A stretch of DNA of 64,000 nt from Maribacter aestuarii (GCF_027474845.2 NZ_CP107031.2:3673001-3737000), one strand, 5' to 3'; positions 18,654 to 28,699 are shown, counted from the first letter of the stretch. A program made the numbers and translations. The notes: generated by a model not told the origin, from the letters alone.

Positions 18654-18824
18654 AACCTATTTGGCCGTATCAATTTCGGATTAAATTTATCAAGCTTTTC
18701 AGCAAGTTTCACCAAGTTAAAGGCGAAAAGGGACTTTTAAAAGAATTTGTGGTCAATATCATGCTACAAATCCATGTAACAACATGGTATTATTTTTGCT
18801 GTATAAATGGTAAAAAGAGAATAC

Positions 18825-19379
18825 ATGAAGTTCCAAAATTACATACTAGGCATACTGATTGTAGGGTTATTGTTCAGTTGTGCTTCTTCTTCAAAATTAA
18901 GTTCGCAAGGTGAGCAAAAGGAAAAATTATCCCATATTATTGAAAGCAAAAATTTTGAAATTGAAGTAAATTGGGCCTTGCCATTTACTACAGTTAGTCT
19001 TCAAAATGTTTTTAATGCCTTAGCGCCGATAGGTTCCACTGCCGGTCGTATTAATTTAATGGGGTTTTCAAGCTTTCTAAAGATGAAAGGGGATACCATT
19101 AGCGCAAATCTCCCATATTACGGAGAGCGTCAAATGGGCGGAGGCTATAACACCCGGGATTCGGGAATTAACTTTGAGACGGCTCCAGACGATTTAAAGA
19201 TTGAATATAACGATGAAAAGAATAGATATGAACTATCATTCTCTGCCGAGCAAGGCACGGAAGACTATAGGGTGAACATGGTGGTTTTGCCCAATTTGAA
19301 CAGTTATATCAATGTCAATAGCTCCCAACGATTTAGCATTCGTTACGAGGGTAAAATTAAAGAACTTAGAGAAGAATAA
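18825..19379 (+). CDS. DUF4251 family lipoprotein (copy 2)
   Basis: About 184 residues from the ATG at 18825; an in-frame ATG at 18807 would add six residues before the signal and is less likely. The lipoprotein signal ends in LFSC followed by Ala-Ser-Ser. The body has the DUF4251 layout more clearly than copy 1: 'FEIEVNWALPF', 'GFSSFLKMKGD', 'ANLPYYGERQ', 'GINFE' and the terminal 'SIRYEGKI'. The family's function is unknown. Confidence 0.82.
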   Translation: MKFQNYILGILIVGLLFSCASSSKLSSQGEQKEKLSHIIESKNFEIEVNWALPFTTVSLQNVFNALAPIGSTAGRINLMGFSSFLKMKGDTISANLPYYGERQMGGGYNTRDSGINFETAPDDLKIEYNDEKNRYELSFSAEQGTEDYRVNMVVLPNLNSYINVNSSQRFSIRYEGKIKELREE

Positions 19380-19519
19380 AGTAAACTCTTATAATAAAAT
19401 CTAACATCATAAAGTTATGTACAAAGGAATTAACTTGCTCAATTCACTCATCTAATGAGCAAAAGTTATTTTTTAATGAATCTTTCTTTCATCTAGATAT
19501 TATTTAGTTTTTTTGCCGA

Positions 19520-21438
19520 ATGATTCATATCCTAAAATATGATGGGTCCGTACTTTTGACTCTTTTTTTCGCACTATGGAGTACGGTTAGTGTGTTAGGT
19601 CAGGAAGACTTAGTTTACAATGGAGGTCTTAAAGTCGGTTCCTATGAAGGTAATGCAATGTACTACTATAAGGTGGTGGATGGCGATACTGTCCTAAACG
19701 GTCCTTTTCGAATGGAGCGTTCCAATCTTGGAGCACTCTTAGAAAAAAAAGATAGTACTTTCTCATTTTCCGGGAATTTTAGAAATGACTACCCTACCGG
19801 GGATTGGCGATTTCAATTTGGGCAATTCAAATCCGATAGTCTAACACGAGTGGAAGGTTATCAATATAAAATTAACGTAAGCGGAATCCAACAAGAATCA
19901 AACGGTTCCATGGTTAACGGAAAACCTGATGGTAATTGGACCATCGTCAAAAACAAAATAGAAGACTCTGAAATAGAAAAGACCCTCTTTAAGAGTAATA
20001 TCGAGTTTGACAAAGGCATTCCACAGAAAAGTTTTCAAATCGAGGATGGGGAGTCTACCTTAGTTGGTCGATTTTTAAGGGACGGATTGGCTCATGACGA
20101 ATGGACCTTGTACTCAAAAAATGATATTGGCGCGGTAGAAAGTTGGTATTTCACCAATGGCCGTTTAACTGAAATAAGAAGAGGAAAGGAAGGCGAATCC
20201 CAAAGGATTTCAATTTATCCATACACTTTGTCGAGCGCCAAGATCATCAATTTGGATAAACGTTTTATAGCACTGTTAGCACTTCAACAAAAAACAGAAG
20301 AAGACATATCCAGTAGTGCCATTTCAAAACTTTTAGGAGAGAACGCATCTTATTATCAAGAAATCGATTCGATTTTATCAACCCTTGGAAAATCTAAATT
20401 CCTTCCAGAATTTAAAGTACAAGTTCCTTACTTTCCACTAGATTCTTTAGAGCGTGAACTGCTGTCGTCCTTAAAGGTCAATCATGCCCAAGCCGAGAAA
20501 ATTAGCCGTTCTTTTTTGGAGGATACCCAACTGAACATTCTCAAATTATCGGATAATGAGGCTAATATACTTTACAATGCAATAGACTCTATCCGCGTAA
20601 AACTTGTTGAACCCATCGGAGAATTGGTGAGCTATGAAAAAAAAGCTATTCTACCTTATGTGTCCAGAAAAAGACTAATGTCAAAAATTTGGCCAAATGG
20701 TTTTCCATCGGACATTCATCTCAAAGCGATAGATGCAGCGTCGGCTGAATTGGAAGAAGTGAGTTTATCAAGTACGAATATGATAGCTGAGTATACCGTA
20801 CAAAGCTTGGATTCGATCACAAAGATTTTGAACGCCAAACTACTTTTAGAAAGGCGTCAACAAGAATTTATTGCTTTAGAGGAGCAAATGATTGCTCAGA
20901 TTAAAAGTCTTAATGCGCTCCTAGATTCCGTTAATACACAATTACCCAAGGATCTTTTAGATGCCTTAAAAAATATAAAATCCGTTGCGGACACAAATTT
21001 GAGTAGTTATTCTAACCTAAAGGACCCTGAAGCGAAGTTAGCTTTGGGGAGAATTTTAGTCGATTGTTTCATGCACCTTGAAGAATTAGAAAAGGCTGTT
21101 CTAGCCTTGCCTGGTCAGAAAGATGAAATTATTACCACATATCAGGATGAGATTTGGAACCCATTTATGGCCAATCTCATGAAAGAGGATGTAAAAAAAG
21201 AATTACAAACGCCTATCAAAAGGTTTGGCTTCCTTATTTAGTACGTAGCGTGTCTAATGATTTAAGTTGTGATAATGCGCAGGAACTGGTTCATTTATTT
21301 AAAAGCACCCATGTTCGGATGTTGGCATTGAGGACGGAGGAGACAAAAAAATTAGAGCGTAAGCTCAAGAGGGTGGAGGACCCTCTGGTTATAAAGGAAT
21401 TGTTCAACCTGCAAATGACGAATATTGAAGAAGAGTAG
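19520..21438 (+). CDS. Exported MORN_2-like repeat and helical protein, with an apparent -1 frameshift
   Basis: A signal peptide (cleavage near VLG-Q) is followed by short repeats of the MORN_2/YwqK type ('FRNDYPTGDWRFQFG', 'NGKPDGNWTIVKN', 'LAHDEWTLYSKN') to about residue 220, then a long helical, probably coiled-coil region. The frame stops at 21241, but a protein-like sequence continues in the -1 frame to 21438 ('KKRITNAYQKVWLPYLVRS', then Lys/Glu-rich helices). The junction is the A7 run 21193-21199, which forms the heptamer A AAA AAA in slippery register. The joined product would have about 639 residues; the unshifted one has 573. It is the first gene of a three-gene cluster with DUF2490-like and MORN proteins. 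Confidence 0.72.
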
Positions 21439-22267
21439 CGTAGAACAACTGCCTAAGAATTGGATGTGGTCATTTATTATGCTTGCAGTTTTTTCCGTGC
21501 TCCTTGCAAGGGGCCAAAATGGTGAGGTGTTACCGGAGGAGTCTAAATTTAAGGATACAAAAACCAAGGTTTGGATCAATACTTATGGTAATATTCGCAT
21601 TTCAAAGCGATTGTTCTGGGATGCACAGACCCACTTTCGATTTCAAGAGTCAGCTAGCACGCCTTATGTTGGTCAAGTAGCTCAGTTATATAACCGCCAT
21701 GCCATAGGGTACATTTATTCTAAAAAAGTAAATTTTAGCTTAGGGGGTGTATTACGACTCAATTTTAATACGGATGAATCCTCCGTGGATAGAAATCTGG
21801 TTCCTGAATGGCGTATTTGGCATCAGTATCAATTTGCCCAGCCTGTGTATTCGGCCATGATTTATCACCGTATCAGGATAGAACACAGATGGACACAGGG
21901 CTTTGCCGAGAACAGTGATTACATTTATAGAAATAGGTGGCGATATATGTTCAGGGCAAAAGTACCCTTGAACAGTCACAAACTGGAACCTAAGACACTC
22001 TATGTTTCCCCTGAGGCCGAATTGATCATGCAAAGTGGTAAAGAAGTAGTGGGCAGTGCTATGGAGGACTTACGGTTAACCGCTACCTTGGGCTACATAT
22101 TAACGCCACGCTTATCCATAGCTGTAGGTGGTATGTATTCCTTTGGACAGACTTTGGATAACGCTGGTATATACAATCAAAATTTCACCTTACGCTTTCA
22201 TGTTTATTTCTCACCGGACTTTAGAAAGGTTAGGAATAAATTACCCGCCATTCATTTGGACGACTAG
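21425..22267 (+). CDS. DUF2490-like outer membrane beta-barrel protein
   Basis: About 280 residues if translation starts at the TTG at 21425, which gives a normal signal peptide with basic residues; an ATG at 21464 would start inside the hydrophobic core. Cleavage is likely near ARG-Q. The mature protein is rich in alternating aromatic strands ('WINTYGNIRISKRLFWDAQ', 'YRNRWRYMFRAKVPL', 'LRFHVYFSPDFRK'), fitting the DUF2490 outer-membrane family. It overlaps the end of the frameshifted upstream gene by 14 bp and is followed 26 bp later by a MORN protein, suggesting a joint function at the envelope. Confidence 0.75.
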   Translation: MKKSSVEQLPKNWMWSFIMLAVFSVLLARGQNGEVLPEESKFKDTKTKVWINTYGNIRISKRLFWDAQTHFRFQESASTPYVGQVAQLYNRHAIGYIYSKKVNFSLGGVLRLNFNTDESSVDRNLVPEWRIWHQYQFAQPVYSAMIYHRIRIEHRWTQGFAENSDYIYRNRWRYMFRAKVPLNSHKLEPKTLYVSPEAELIMQSGKEVVGSAMEDLRLTATLGYILTPRLSIAVGGMYSFGQTLDNAGIYNQNFTLRFHVYFSPDFRKVRNKLPAIHLDD

Positions 22268-22293
22268 GCTATTTTTAACCCATATCGGAAAAA

Positions 22294-23166
22294 ATGCATA
22301 CAAGAAAGAGAACCATCTTTATTTATACAACGATAGCTGCAATCGCAATTAGTGCCCTATTTTTTGTGGTTAAATCAATCAGGTTACAAAGACGCTTGGA
22401 AGATATAACTCAAAAACAAGCCCAAGAAATGAGGGAGATGAGGACTTACAGGCAATTACTGAAAATAGATTCCATTCTTGCTAAAGGTGAATACGAAACA
22501 GCCCTAAGAGCATATAGCAGTGAAATTGAAGACAAGGACATGGTGGACAATTCCGCTATACAACTTCGCATCGCAGTAGCCGAACAGCTTTTACAATTCA
22601 AAGCAGGGGAAGTTTTAAATAGGGGTGAAATGATACAATTGGATTCTTTAGATTCCATCCAATCCAATCGTTCATTACTCAAAAAAGAAGTTAATGCTTA
22701 TGATTCCCTAAATTTTGCGCTAGAGAAGGCAAAAGTTCAGCTGAGAGGGATGCGTGAGCAACTCCGGACCAAATCTTTTGGAGAATACTTAAATTTTAAA
22801 AGCAGTAAAGGTGATCAGATGCATTACGTGGGACAGGTGAAGAATAACCAAGCAAATGGTTTAGGGGTTGCTATTTTAAATACAGGAAGTAGGTATGAAG
22901 GGGAGTGGAAAGGGAATCAACGGCACGGAGAAGGCACATTTTACTGGCCAGATGGTGAATACTACGTGGGCAGCTACCTTAATGACAAACGAAATGGTCT
23001 GGGTACCTATTATTGGCCGAATGGCGAAAAATACGTTGGGCAGTGGAAAGATGATAAAAGGAACGGAAAAGGAGCTTTTTACGGAAAGGATGGGGATGCG
23101 ATTACGAAAGGTGTTTGGAAAAACGATAAGTTAATTGAGGAGGAAAAAAATAACCCTTATTCTTAA
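22294..23166 (+). CDS. Membrane-anchored MORN-repeat protein
   Basis: The 290-residue protein has an N-terminal transmembrane helix (about 8-27), a coiled-coil stretch (about 30-170) and four C-terminal MORN repeats: 'YVGQVKNNQANGLGVA', 'YEGEWKGNQRHGEGTFYW', 'YVGSYLNDKRNGLGTYYW' and 'YVGQWKDDKRNGKGAFYG'. MORN repeats generally serve as scaffolds or lipid/protein contacts. It closes the 19520-23166 cluster, which therefore holds two proteins with related repeat types around a beta-barrel. Confidence 0.85.
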   Translation: MHTRKRTIFIYTTIAAIAISALFFVVKSIRLQRRLEDITQKQAQEMREMRTYRQLLKIDSILAKGEYETALRAYSSEIEDKDMVDNSAIQLRIAVAEQLLQFKAGEVLNRGEMIQLDSLDSIQSNRSLLKKEVNAYDSLNFALEKAKVQLRGMREQLRTKSFGEYLNFKSSKGDQMHYVGQVKNNQANGLGVAILNTGSRYEGEWKGNQRHGEGTFYWPDGEYYVGSYLNDKRNGLGTYYWPNGEKYVGQWKDDKRNGKGAFYGKDGDAITKGVWKNDKLIEEEKNNPYS

Positions 23167-23348
23167 TATAGGCGTCTAATCATATTTTGGTAAATAAGAA
23201 AGACCTTAAAATTAATTAAACTGGAAATTTTGTAATAATGCATAAAAAAGTCCTGACTTAAAGAACTACTTTTAGAATTTCCTTATCCTGATCTACTTGT
23301 TTACTGCTTTTTTTGTTCCTAGTTTTAAGTCCACCTAAATTCAGCGAC

Positions 23349-25046
23349 ATGAAGAAGCTTTTTACCATCATTTTGATACCTTTTTTAGGGATAATCTCAT
23401 CGGCCCAAGATCGCTTAACCGGCGAAACGTTTACGACCCGCTCGGAAGTCATAGCCCAAAATGGAATGGCCGCCACCAGTCAGCCCTTAGCTACTCAGGT
23501 AGCCTTGGACATTCTGAAGCGAGGAGGAAGCGCCATGGACGCCGCAATAGCCGCTAATGCCATGTTGGGACTTGTTGAGCCCGCCAGTTGTGGTATTGGT
23601 GGTGATATATTTGCCATTGTCTGGGATGCGAAAGAGCAAAAATTATATGGTTTTAATGGAAGTGGGCGTTCACCAAAATCGCTTACCATAGACCATTTCA
23701 TAGATAACAATATGAAATATGTGCCATTTTATGGTCCACTTCCAGTTTCGGTACCAGGATGCGTGGATGGTTGGTTTACGCTACATGAAAAGTTTGGAAA
23801 AATACCCATGGCCCAATTGCTACAGCCCGCCATTGATTATGGGAGAAATGGCTTTCCGGTGTCCGAAGTTATTGCCTATGAAATGGAATCTAACTATGAG
23901 TCCTTGAAAGACCAACCCGGTTTTGCCACTACGTATTTGAGAAACGGCATGACTCCTAAAAAGGGGGAAGTCTTCAAAAATCCCGATTTAGCCGATACGT
24001 ATGAGTTGATTTCCAAAAAGGGTAGGGATGCATTTTACAAGGGTTCCATTGCCAGAACTATTGCAGATTTTATGAAAAAGCATGGTGGGTTTTTATCTTA
24101 CGATGATTTGGCCACACACACGTCCAACTGGATTGAACCTGTTTCCACAAATTACCGCGGTTATGAGGTTTGGGAGCTTCCTCCCAATGGTCAGGGCACG
24201 GCAGCACTACAGATGTTGAATATTCTAGAGGGCTATGACATTGCCAAAATGGGTTTTGGAAGTACCGACTATTTACATGTCCTCACCGAGGCCAAGAAAC
24301 TAGCATATGAGGATCGTGCGAAGTTCTACGCTGATCCAGATTTTAATGATATTCCGCTTAAGGAGCTTTTGTCCAAGGAATACGCGGCCCAGCGGCGTGA
24401 GTTGATTGCTATGGACGTTGCGGCGGATAACTATCCTGCCGGGGATTTAGAAATTGAAACAGGTAATACCACTTATTTGACCGTTGCCGACAAAGATGGA
24501 AACATGGTTTCGCTAATTCAGAGTATATACTCCGAGTTCGCTTCGGGAATGGTACCTGACGGTTTGGGTTTTGTACTTCAGAACCGCGGACAAATGTTTA
24601 ACGTTCAGGATAAAAATCACGCCAATGCCCTTGAACCAGGCAAACGCCCTTTTCATACCATCATTCCGGCATTTATCACAAAAGATGGTAAACCACACGT
24701 GAGCTTTGGACTTATGGGCGGAGCAGTGCAACCACAGGGCCATGCGCAAATCGTTGTCAATCTAGTGGATTTCGGCATGAATTTGCAAGAAGCTGGCGAC
24801 GCTCCTCGGATGCGCCACAGGGGCAGTTCACAACCTACGGGTTCGGAAATGACCAATGGTGGAACGTTAAACCTGGAAAGTGGATTCGATTATAGGACGA
24901 TTCGTGAATTGAGAAAAAGAGGGCATCGCATATCCTTTGCTGTGGGTATTTATGGAGGGTATCAGGCCATAGGTGTGGATTTGGACCAAAAGGTATATTC
25001 CGGGGCCTCGGAATCCCGTAAAGACGGCCAAGCTGCCGGGTACTAA
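23349..25046 (+). CDS. ggt: Gamma-glutamyltransferase
   Basis: From the ATG at 23349 the protein has 565 residues with a Sec signal peptide (cleavage near SSAQ). An upstream in-frame TTG at 23313 is unlikely. The family self-cleaves to give two subunits; the N-terminal nucleophile is Thr374 in 'NTTYLTVADKDGNMV'. Other family segments are 'GGSAMDAAIAANAMLGLVEP', 'GIGGDIFAIVWD' and the Gly-Gly pair in 'GLMGGAVQPQGHAQ'. It cleaves gamma-glutamyl bonds of glutathione and related peptides in the periplasm. The next gene starts 10 bp later. Confidence 0.92.
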   Translation: MKKLFTIILIPFLGIISSAQDRLTGETFTTRSEVIAQNGMAATSQPLATQVALDILKRGGSAMDAAIAANAMLGLVEPASCGIGGDIFAIVWDAKEQKLYGFNGSGRSPKSLTIDHFIDNNMKYVPFYGPLPVSVPGCVDGWFTLHEKFGKIPMAQLLQPAIDYGRNGFPVSEVIAYEMESNYESLKDQPGFATTYLRNGMTPKKGEVFKNPDLADTYELISKKGRDAFYKGSIARTIADFMKKHGGFLSYDDLATHTSNWIEPVSTNYRGYEVWELPPNGQGTAALQMLNILEGYDIAKMGFGSTDYLHVLTEAKKLAYEDRAKFYADPDFNDIPLKELLSKEYAAQRRELIAMDVAADNYPAGDLEIETGNTTYLTVADKDGNMVSLIQSIYSEFASGMVPDGLGFVLQNRGQMFNVQDKNHANALEPGKRPFHTIIPAFITKDGKPHVSFGLMGGAVQPQGHAQIVVNLVDFGMNLQEAGDAPRMRHRGSSQPTGSEMTNGGTLNLESGFDYRTIRELRKRGHRISFAVGIYGGYQAIGVDLDQKVYSGASESRKDGQAAGY

Positions 25047-25055
25047 AAAAGGTAT

Positions 25056-25784
25056 ATGAAAAGAAATACGCTACTCCCAAAAGTTATTTTGTTGCTTAGT
25101 TTACTATTCGTTTGCTCTTGTGAAGGGCAAAAGAAAAATGAATCAGACGCCTACGTTTACAAAAGTGGAGATTTCAATGGCATAGGAAAATGGTACATGG
25201 GTAGGGAAATTGCCCACGTAATGGGATTCCAGGGGATGGACTGGTTGGAGAGACCTGAGCGGGAAGCGGAGGAAAATACTTCCATCCTCTTAAAAAACAT
25301 GGGAATTAACCCCACGGACGTTATCGCGGACATTGGTGCCGGCTCGGGTTATCATGTTTTTAAAATGGCCCCTTTAGCTCCTGAGGGTATGATTTACGCC
25401 GTTGATATTCAAGATGAAATGCTACAAGCGCTTCAACAGAAGAAAGAAGCCAGGAATATGGAGAACATCACTCTTATCAAGGGTAGTGAAAAAAGTATCA
25501 ATCTTCCTAAAAACACCGTAGATAAGGTGCTGCTGGTAGACGTGTACCACGAATTTAATTATCCCGTAGAAATGATTTCTTCCATTAAAAATGCCCTGCG
25601 ACCTAATGGAAAACTCTTTTTGATTGAATACCGCGGGGAGGATAGGTCCGTACCCATAAAGGAATTGCACAAAATGACCGAGGCGCAGGCCGTAAAAGAA
25701 ATGAAAGCTGCTGGACTAACTTTGGAACGAAATTATAGTAACCTTCCTTGGCAACATTGTATGGTTTTTATAAAGGAGCAGTGA
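25056..25784 (+). CDS. Class I SAM-dependent methyltransferase, predicted lipoprotein
   Basis: The 242-residue protein has a lipoprotein-like start (FVCSC, Cys22 followed by Glu-Gly-Gln) and a class I methyltransferase fold: motif I ADIGAGSGYH (91-100), acidic strand end 'YAVDIQDEM', motif II 'VDKVLLVDVYHEF' and 'LRPNGKLFLIEY'. Substrate unknown. It lies 10 bp after ggt, so the pair is an operon of two envelope enzymes. It resembles the exported methyltransferase at 3526-4185. How it would obtain SAM outside the cytoplasm is unclear, and the export prediction rests only on the N-terminus. Confidence 0.83.
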   Translation: MKRNTLLPKVILLLSLLFVCSCEGQKKNESDAYVYKSGDFNGIGKWYMGREIAHVMGFQGMDWLERPEREAEENTSILLKNMGINPTDVIADIGAGSGYHVFKMAPLAPEGMIYAVDIQDEMLQALQQKKEARNMENITLIKGSEKSINLPKNTVDKVLLVDVYHEFNYPVEMISSIKNALRPNGKLFLIEYRGEDRSVPIKELHKMTEAQAVKEMKAAGLTLERNYSNLPWQHCMVFIKEQ

Positions 25785-25858
25785 TTAGCCGAAAGTTTAA
25801 ACGCTGGTTTATTTCTTAACGATGCGATATTTTTTAAACAACTTATCTCTAAATTTAA

Positions 25859-26443
25859 ATGACGCATAGGCCTATCATTGAGCATATTCAAAATCATGTT
25901 ACAGCGAGTCCAAAGGATTTACAATTATTTACTTCCAAATTAAGGGAAGTATCGGTTGCCAAAGGAAAGTTTCTGCTACAACCGGCAACGCCGGTAAAAC
26001 ATGAATATTTTGTGCTTAACGGGTGTTTGAAGGCTTATTATTTAGATAAGAAGGGTAATAAAAATATCGTACAGTTCGCTATTGAGAATTGGTGGTTGGG
26101 AGATTTTGATGCTTTTTACAATCAGGGTCCGGCAAGCTTACATATTGAAGCCGTTGAGAATTCTACCTTACTCGCCATCAATTATAATGAATTACAGCTC
26201 CTATTTCAAGAAGCCCCCATATTTGAACGTTACTTTAGAATTCTGATTACCCGTGCCTTTATTTCCCTTCGTAAACGCATCATATCTTCATTAGGGAAAA
26301 ACACAAAAGAGCGTTACTTAGAATTTTGTGAAAGTTACCCGAGCATCGAAGATAGGGTACCCAATTATCAGATTGCAAATTATTTGGGGGTATCCGCCGA
26401 AAATCTGAGTAGAGTAAGGCGGAAAATGAAGACGTTAAAATAA
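25859..26443 (+). CDS. Crp/Fnr-family transcriptional regulator
   Basis: The 194-residue regulator has an N-terminal cyclic-nucleotide-binding-like beta barrel ('FLLQPATPVKHEYFVLNGCL', then 'FQEAPIFERYFRILITRAF') and a C-terminal helix-turn-helix ('IANYLGVSAENLSRVRRKM'). No Cys cluster for an iron-sulfur centre is visible, so it is not a classical Fnr; whether it binds cAMP cannot be told. The palindrome directly after its stop codon, before the redox operon, is a likely operator. Confidence 0.88.
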   Translation: MTHRPIIEHIQNHVTASPKDLQLFTSKLREVSVAKGKFLLQPATPVKHEYFVLNGCLKAYYLDKKGNKNIVQFAIENWWLGDFDAFYNQGPASLHIEAVENSTLLAINYNELQLLFQEAPIFERYFRILITRAFISLRKRIISSLGKNTKERYLEFCESYPSIEDRVPNYQIANYLGVSAENLSRVRRKMKTLK

Positions 26444-26447
26444 TCCT

Positions 26448-26463
26448 AATTGACATAGGTCAA
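26448..26463 (+). promoter_or_regulatory. Candidate Crp/Fnr-type operator upstream of the redox operon
   Basis: ATTGACATAGGTCAAT is a perfect palindrome of half-sites ATTGAC and GTCAAT around a four-base centre, the same spacing as Fnr boxes (TTGAT-N4-ATCAA). It lies 51 bp before the Old Yellow Enzyme start and 4 bp after the regulator gene. A further TTGACC half-site follows at 26468. Confidence 0.6.
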
Positions 26464-26514
26464 TCATATTGACCATAACCTATTGTATATTGTTGTGAAC
26501 TTAAAAACAGAACT

Positions 26515-27615
26515 ATGCAAAATTTATTAACACCATACAATAAGAATATAAAATTAAGGAATAGGGTAGTAATGGCTCCCATGACAAGAAGCAGGGCAGA
26601 TAATGAGGAAAATAAGCCCACAAATGAGCTTCATGGTTTATACTATGAACAACGCTCCTCTGCAGGGCTTATCATCACCGAAGGTTCGCAAGTTTCGAAA
26701 AGAGCCGTTGGATATATCAACACTGCCGGAATTCATTCCAAAGCCCAAGTGGAAGGCTGGAAAAAGGTTACGGAAAGAGTGCATAAGAAGGACGGTAAAA
26801 TCTTCATCCAATTATGGCATGTAGGACGGATATCGCATCCTGATTTTCACGACGGTGAACTGCCATTGGCACCATCGGCAATAAATCCGAACGAGCAGGC
26901 CTATACACCGGAAGGATTAAAAGATACGGTTACTCCAAAAGAAATGACAATTGAAGATATTAAGACTACCGTAAAGGATTTTCAGAACGCTGCGAAGAAC
27001 GCCGTAGAGGCCGGATTTGACGGGATAGAAATTCATTCTTCCAACGGCTATCTAATCCATCAATTTTTTAACGGCACTTCCAACAAAAGGACCGATGAAT
27101 ATGGTGGAAGCCATGAGAATAAAGCACGGTTCTTTTTTGAAATTTTAGATGCTATCAAAGAAGTGATTCCAGAGGAAAAAATTGGAGCCCGTTTTAATCC
27201 ATCACTTAACGGAGTTTTTGGAATGACCATGGATGAAGACACGATTCCAACGTTCGAGTACGTCATTAAGAAATTGAACGACTATAATTTGGCATATATA
27301 CATTTATCAGAACCATTTACGGACGTTTCTGAAATATCCTATGCAGTTACAGAGATTGCTAAACATTTTAGACCATTATATAATGGTACACTAATGATTA
27401 ATTCTGGCTTTAATCAAGAGTCCGGGAACAAAGTAATCGAGTCTGGAAATGCCGACTTGGTATCCTTTGGAAAATTATATGTGTCCAACCCAGATCTGGT
27501 AGAACGGTTCGAAAATAATTTAGAGTTGGCAGATTGGGATGAGGATACTTTCTACACTCCAGGTCCTGAAGGATACACGGATTACCCCAAGGCGAGCATA
27601 GAACAAGAAGCATAA
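26515..27615 (+). CDS. Old Yellow Enzyme-family alkene reductase
   Basis: The 366-residue FMN enzyme of the OYE/NemA family reduces activated C=C bonds or nitro groups with NAD(P)H. Seen: 'RVVMAPMTRSRAD' near the start, 'FIQLWHVGRISHP', the substrate-binding His/Asn pair in 'IEIHSSNGYLIHQF', 'RTDEYGGSHENKARF', and the phosphate-binding 'SFGKLYVSNPDL'. It is cytoplasmic. First gene of a four-gene operon (gaps 25, 3 and 40 bp) for handling reactive electrophiles or peroxides, probably under the upstream Crp/Fnr-type regulator. Confidence 0.92.
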   Translation: MQNLLTPYNKNIKLRNRVVMAPMTRSRADNEENKPTNELHGLYYEQRSSAGLIITEGSQVSKRAVGYINTAGIHSKAQVEGWKKVTERVHKKDGKIFIQLWHVGRISHPDFHDGELPLAPSAINPNEQAYTPEGLKDTVTPKEMTIEDIKTTVKDFQNAAKNAVEAGFDGIEIHSSNGYLIHQFFNGTSNKRTDEYGGSHENKARFFFEILDAIKEVIPEEKIGARFNPSLNGVFGMTMDEDTIPTFEYVIKKLNDYNLAYIHLSEPFTDVSEISYAVTEIAKHFRPLYNGTLMINSGFNQESGNKVIESGNADLVSFGKLYVSNPDLVERFENNLELADWDEDTFYTPGPEGYTDYPKASIEQEA

Positions 27616-27640
27616 TCTAAAAATTTAAAAAATACATAAG

Positions 27641-28063
27641 ATGAGATTCACAAGAAAAGCACAGGCCCAGTGGAAAGGTTCTGGCAAAGAAGGAAAAGGA
27701 ACATTAACTACGGGCAGTGGTATATTGAATACAACGCCATATTCATTTCATACGAGATTTGAAGATGGGGAAAAAGGCACGAATCCAGAAGAACTAATAG
27801 GCGCTGCCCATGCGGGATGTTTTGCAATGCAGTTAAGCTTTTTATTGGGAGAGGAAGGATTTAAGCCGGATAGTTTGGATATTGCCGCATCCGTTTCTTT
27901 TGAAGATGGAGAAATCAAAAAAATAGATTTAGACCTAAAAGGGGATATTCCAAATATAGATGCCGAGCAATTTCAACAGATTGCCCACAAGGCTAAGGAG
28001 GTCTGTCCCGTATCAAAACTCTTAAAGGCGGATATTCAACTTAAAGTAACGCTAAACAAATAG
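27641..28063 (+). CDS. OsmC-family peroxiredoxin
   Basis: The 140-residue protein has the OsmC layout with both redox cysteines: 'AAHAGCFAMQLSFLL' (near residue 58) and 'KEVCPVSKLLK' (near residue 125). OsmC reduces organic hydroperoxides using lipoyl or thiol donors. It is the second gene of the redox operon, 3 bp before the NAD-binding gene. Confidence 0.9.
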   Translation: MRFTRKAQAQWKGSGKEGKGTLTTGSGILNTTPYSFHTRFEDGEKGTNPEELIGAAHAGCFAMQLSFLLGEEGFKPDSLDIAASVSFEDGEIKKIDLDLKGDIPNIDAEQFQQIAHKAKEVCPVSKLLKADIQLKVTLNK

Positions 28064-28066
28064 GAA

Positions 28067-28699
28067 ATGGAGAAAGTATTAGTAGTCGGTGCCACAGGCA
28101 CGACAGGGAATAAAGTCGTCAATCTGCTGAAATCCTCACAATATTTTGAACCCATAGCAATGGTTAGGAAAGAAAGTCAAACCGTACAGTTTGCTGCTCG
28201 AAACGTAAAAACGGTAATTGGTGATCTTGAGGAGGATATTGCTCATACAGTCGAAAATATAGACAAAATCATTTTCGCTGCTGGATCTGGCGGTAAAAAG
28301 GTGAAGGAAGTAGACCAAGAAGGCGCCAAGAAAATGATAGATGCAGCTAAGAATAAAGCGATTAAAAAATTCGTGATGCTGAGTTCCATGGGTGCTGATA
28401 AACCAGAAAAATCAGAGGAGCTTCAGGAATATTTGAAAGCAAAGCACAAAGCAGACGAATATCTTAAATCCAGTAATTTACCTTATGCCATCGTTAGGCC
28501 TGGGTCTTTAACCAATGAAAAAGGAGAAGGTAAAATTGTAATTGGAAAATCATTACAAGAACAAGGCTCCATAAGCAGAGACGATGTAGCTCAAGTTTTA
28601 GCAAGAACATTACACGATGATACGGTTCATAATGAAACTTTTGAGATTTTATCCGGGGAAGTTTTAATTGGGAAGGCACTGGACACTTTTGAGAAATAG
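28067..28699 (+). CDS. NAD(P)H-binding atypical short-chain dehydrogenase
   Basis: The 210-residue Rossmann protein begins with 'VLVVGATGTTGNKVVNLL', the glycine-rich loop of the NAD(P)-binding atypical SDR (NmrA/SDR_a5) family, and has 'FVMLSSMGAD' and 'YAIVRPGSLTNEKGEG'. It lacks the YxxxK of classical SDRs, so it may sense redox cofactors or act as a reductase. Third gene of the redox operon. Confidence 0.87.
   Translation: MEKVLVVGATGTTGNKVVNLLKSSQYFEPIAMVRKESQTVQFAARNVKTVIGDLEEDIAHTVENIDKIIFAAGSGGKKVKEVDQEGAKKMIDAAKNKAIKKFVMLSSMGADKPEKSEELQEYLKAKHKADEYLKSSNLPYAIVRPGSLTNEKGEGKIVIGKSLQEQGSISRDDVAQVLARTLHDDTVHNETFEILSGEVLIGKALDTFEK

Noticed and set aside
18780..18806. TATTTTTG upstream of the second DUF4251 gene as a promoter
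   Set aside because: It matches the -7 element, but no TTG lies at the right distance.
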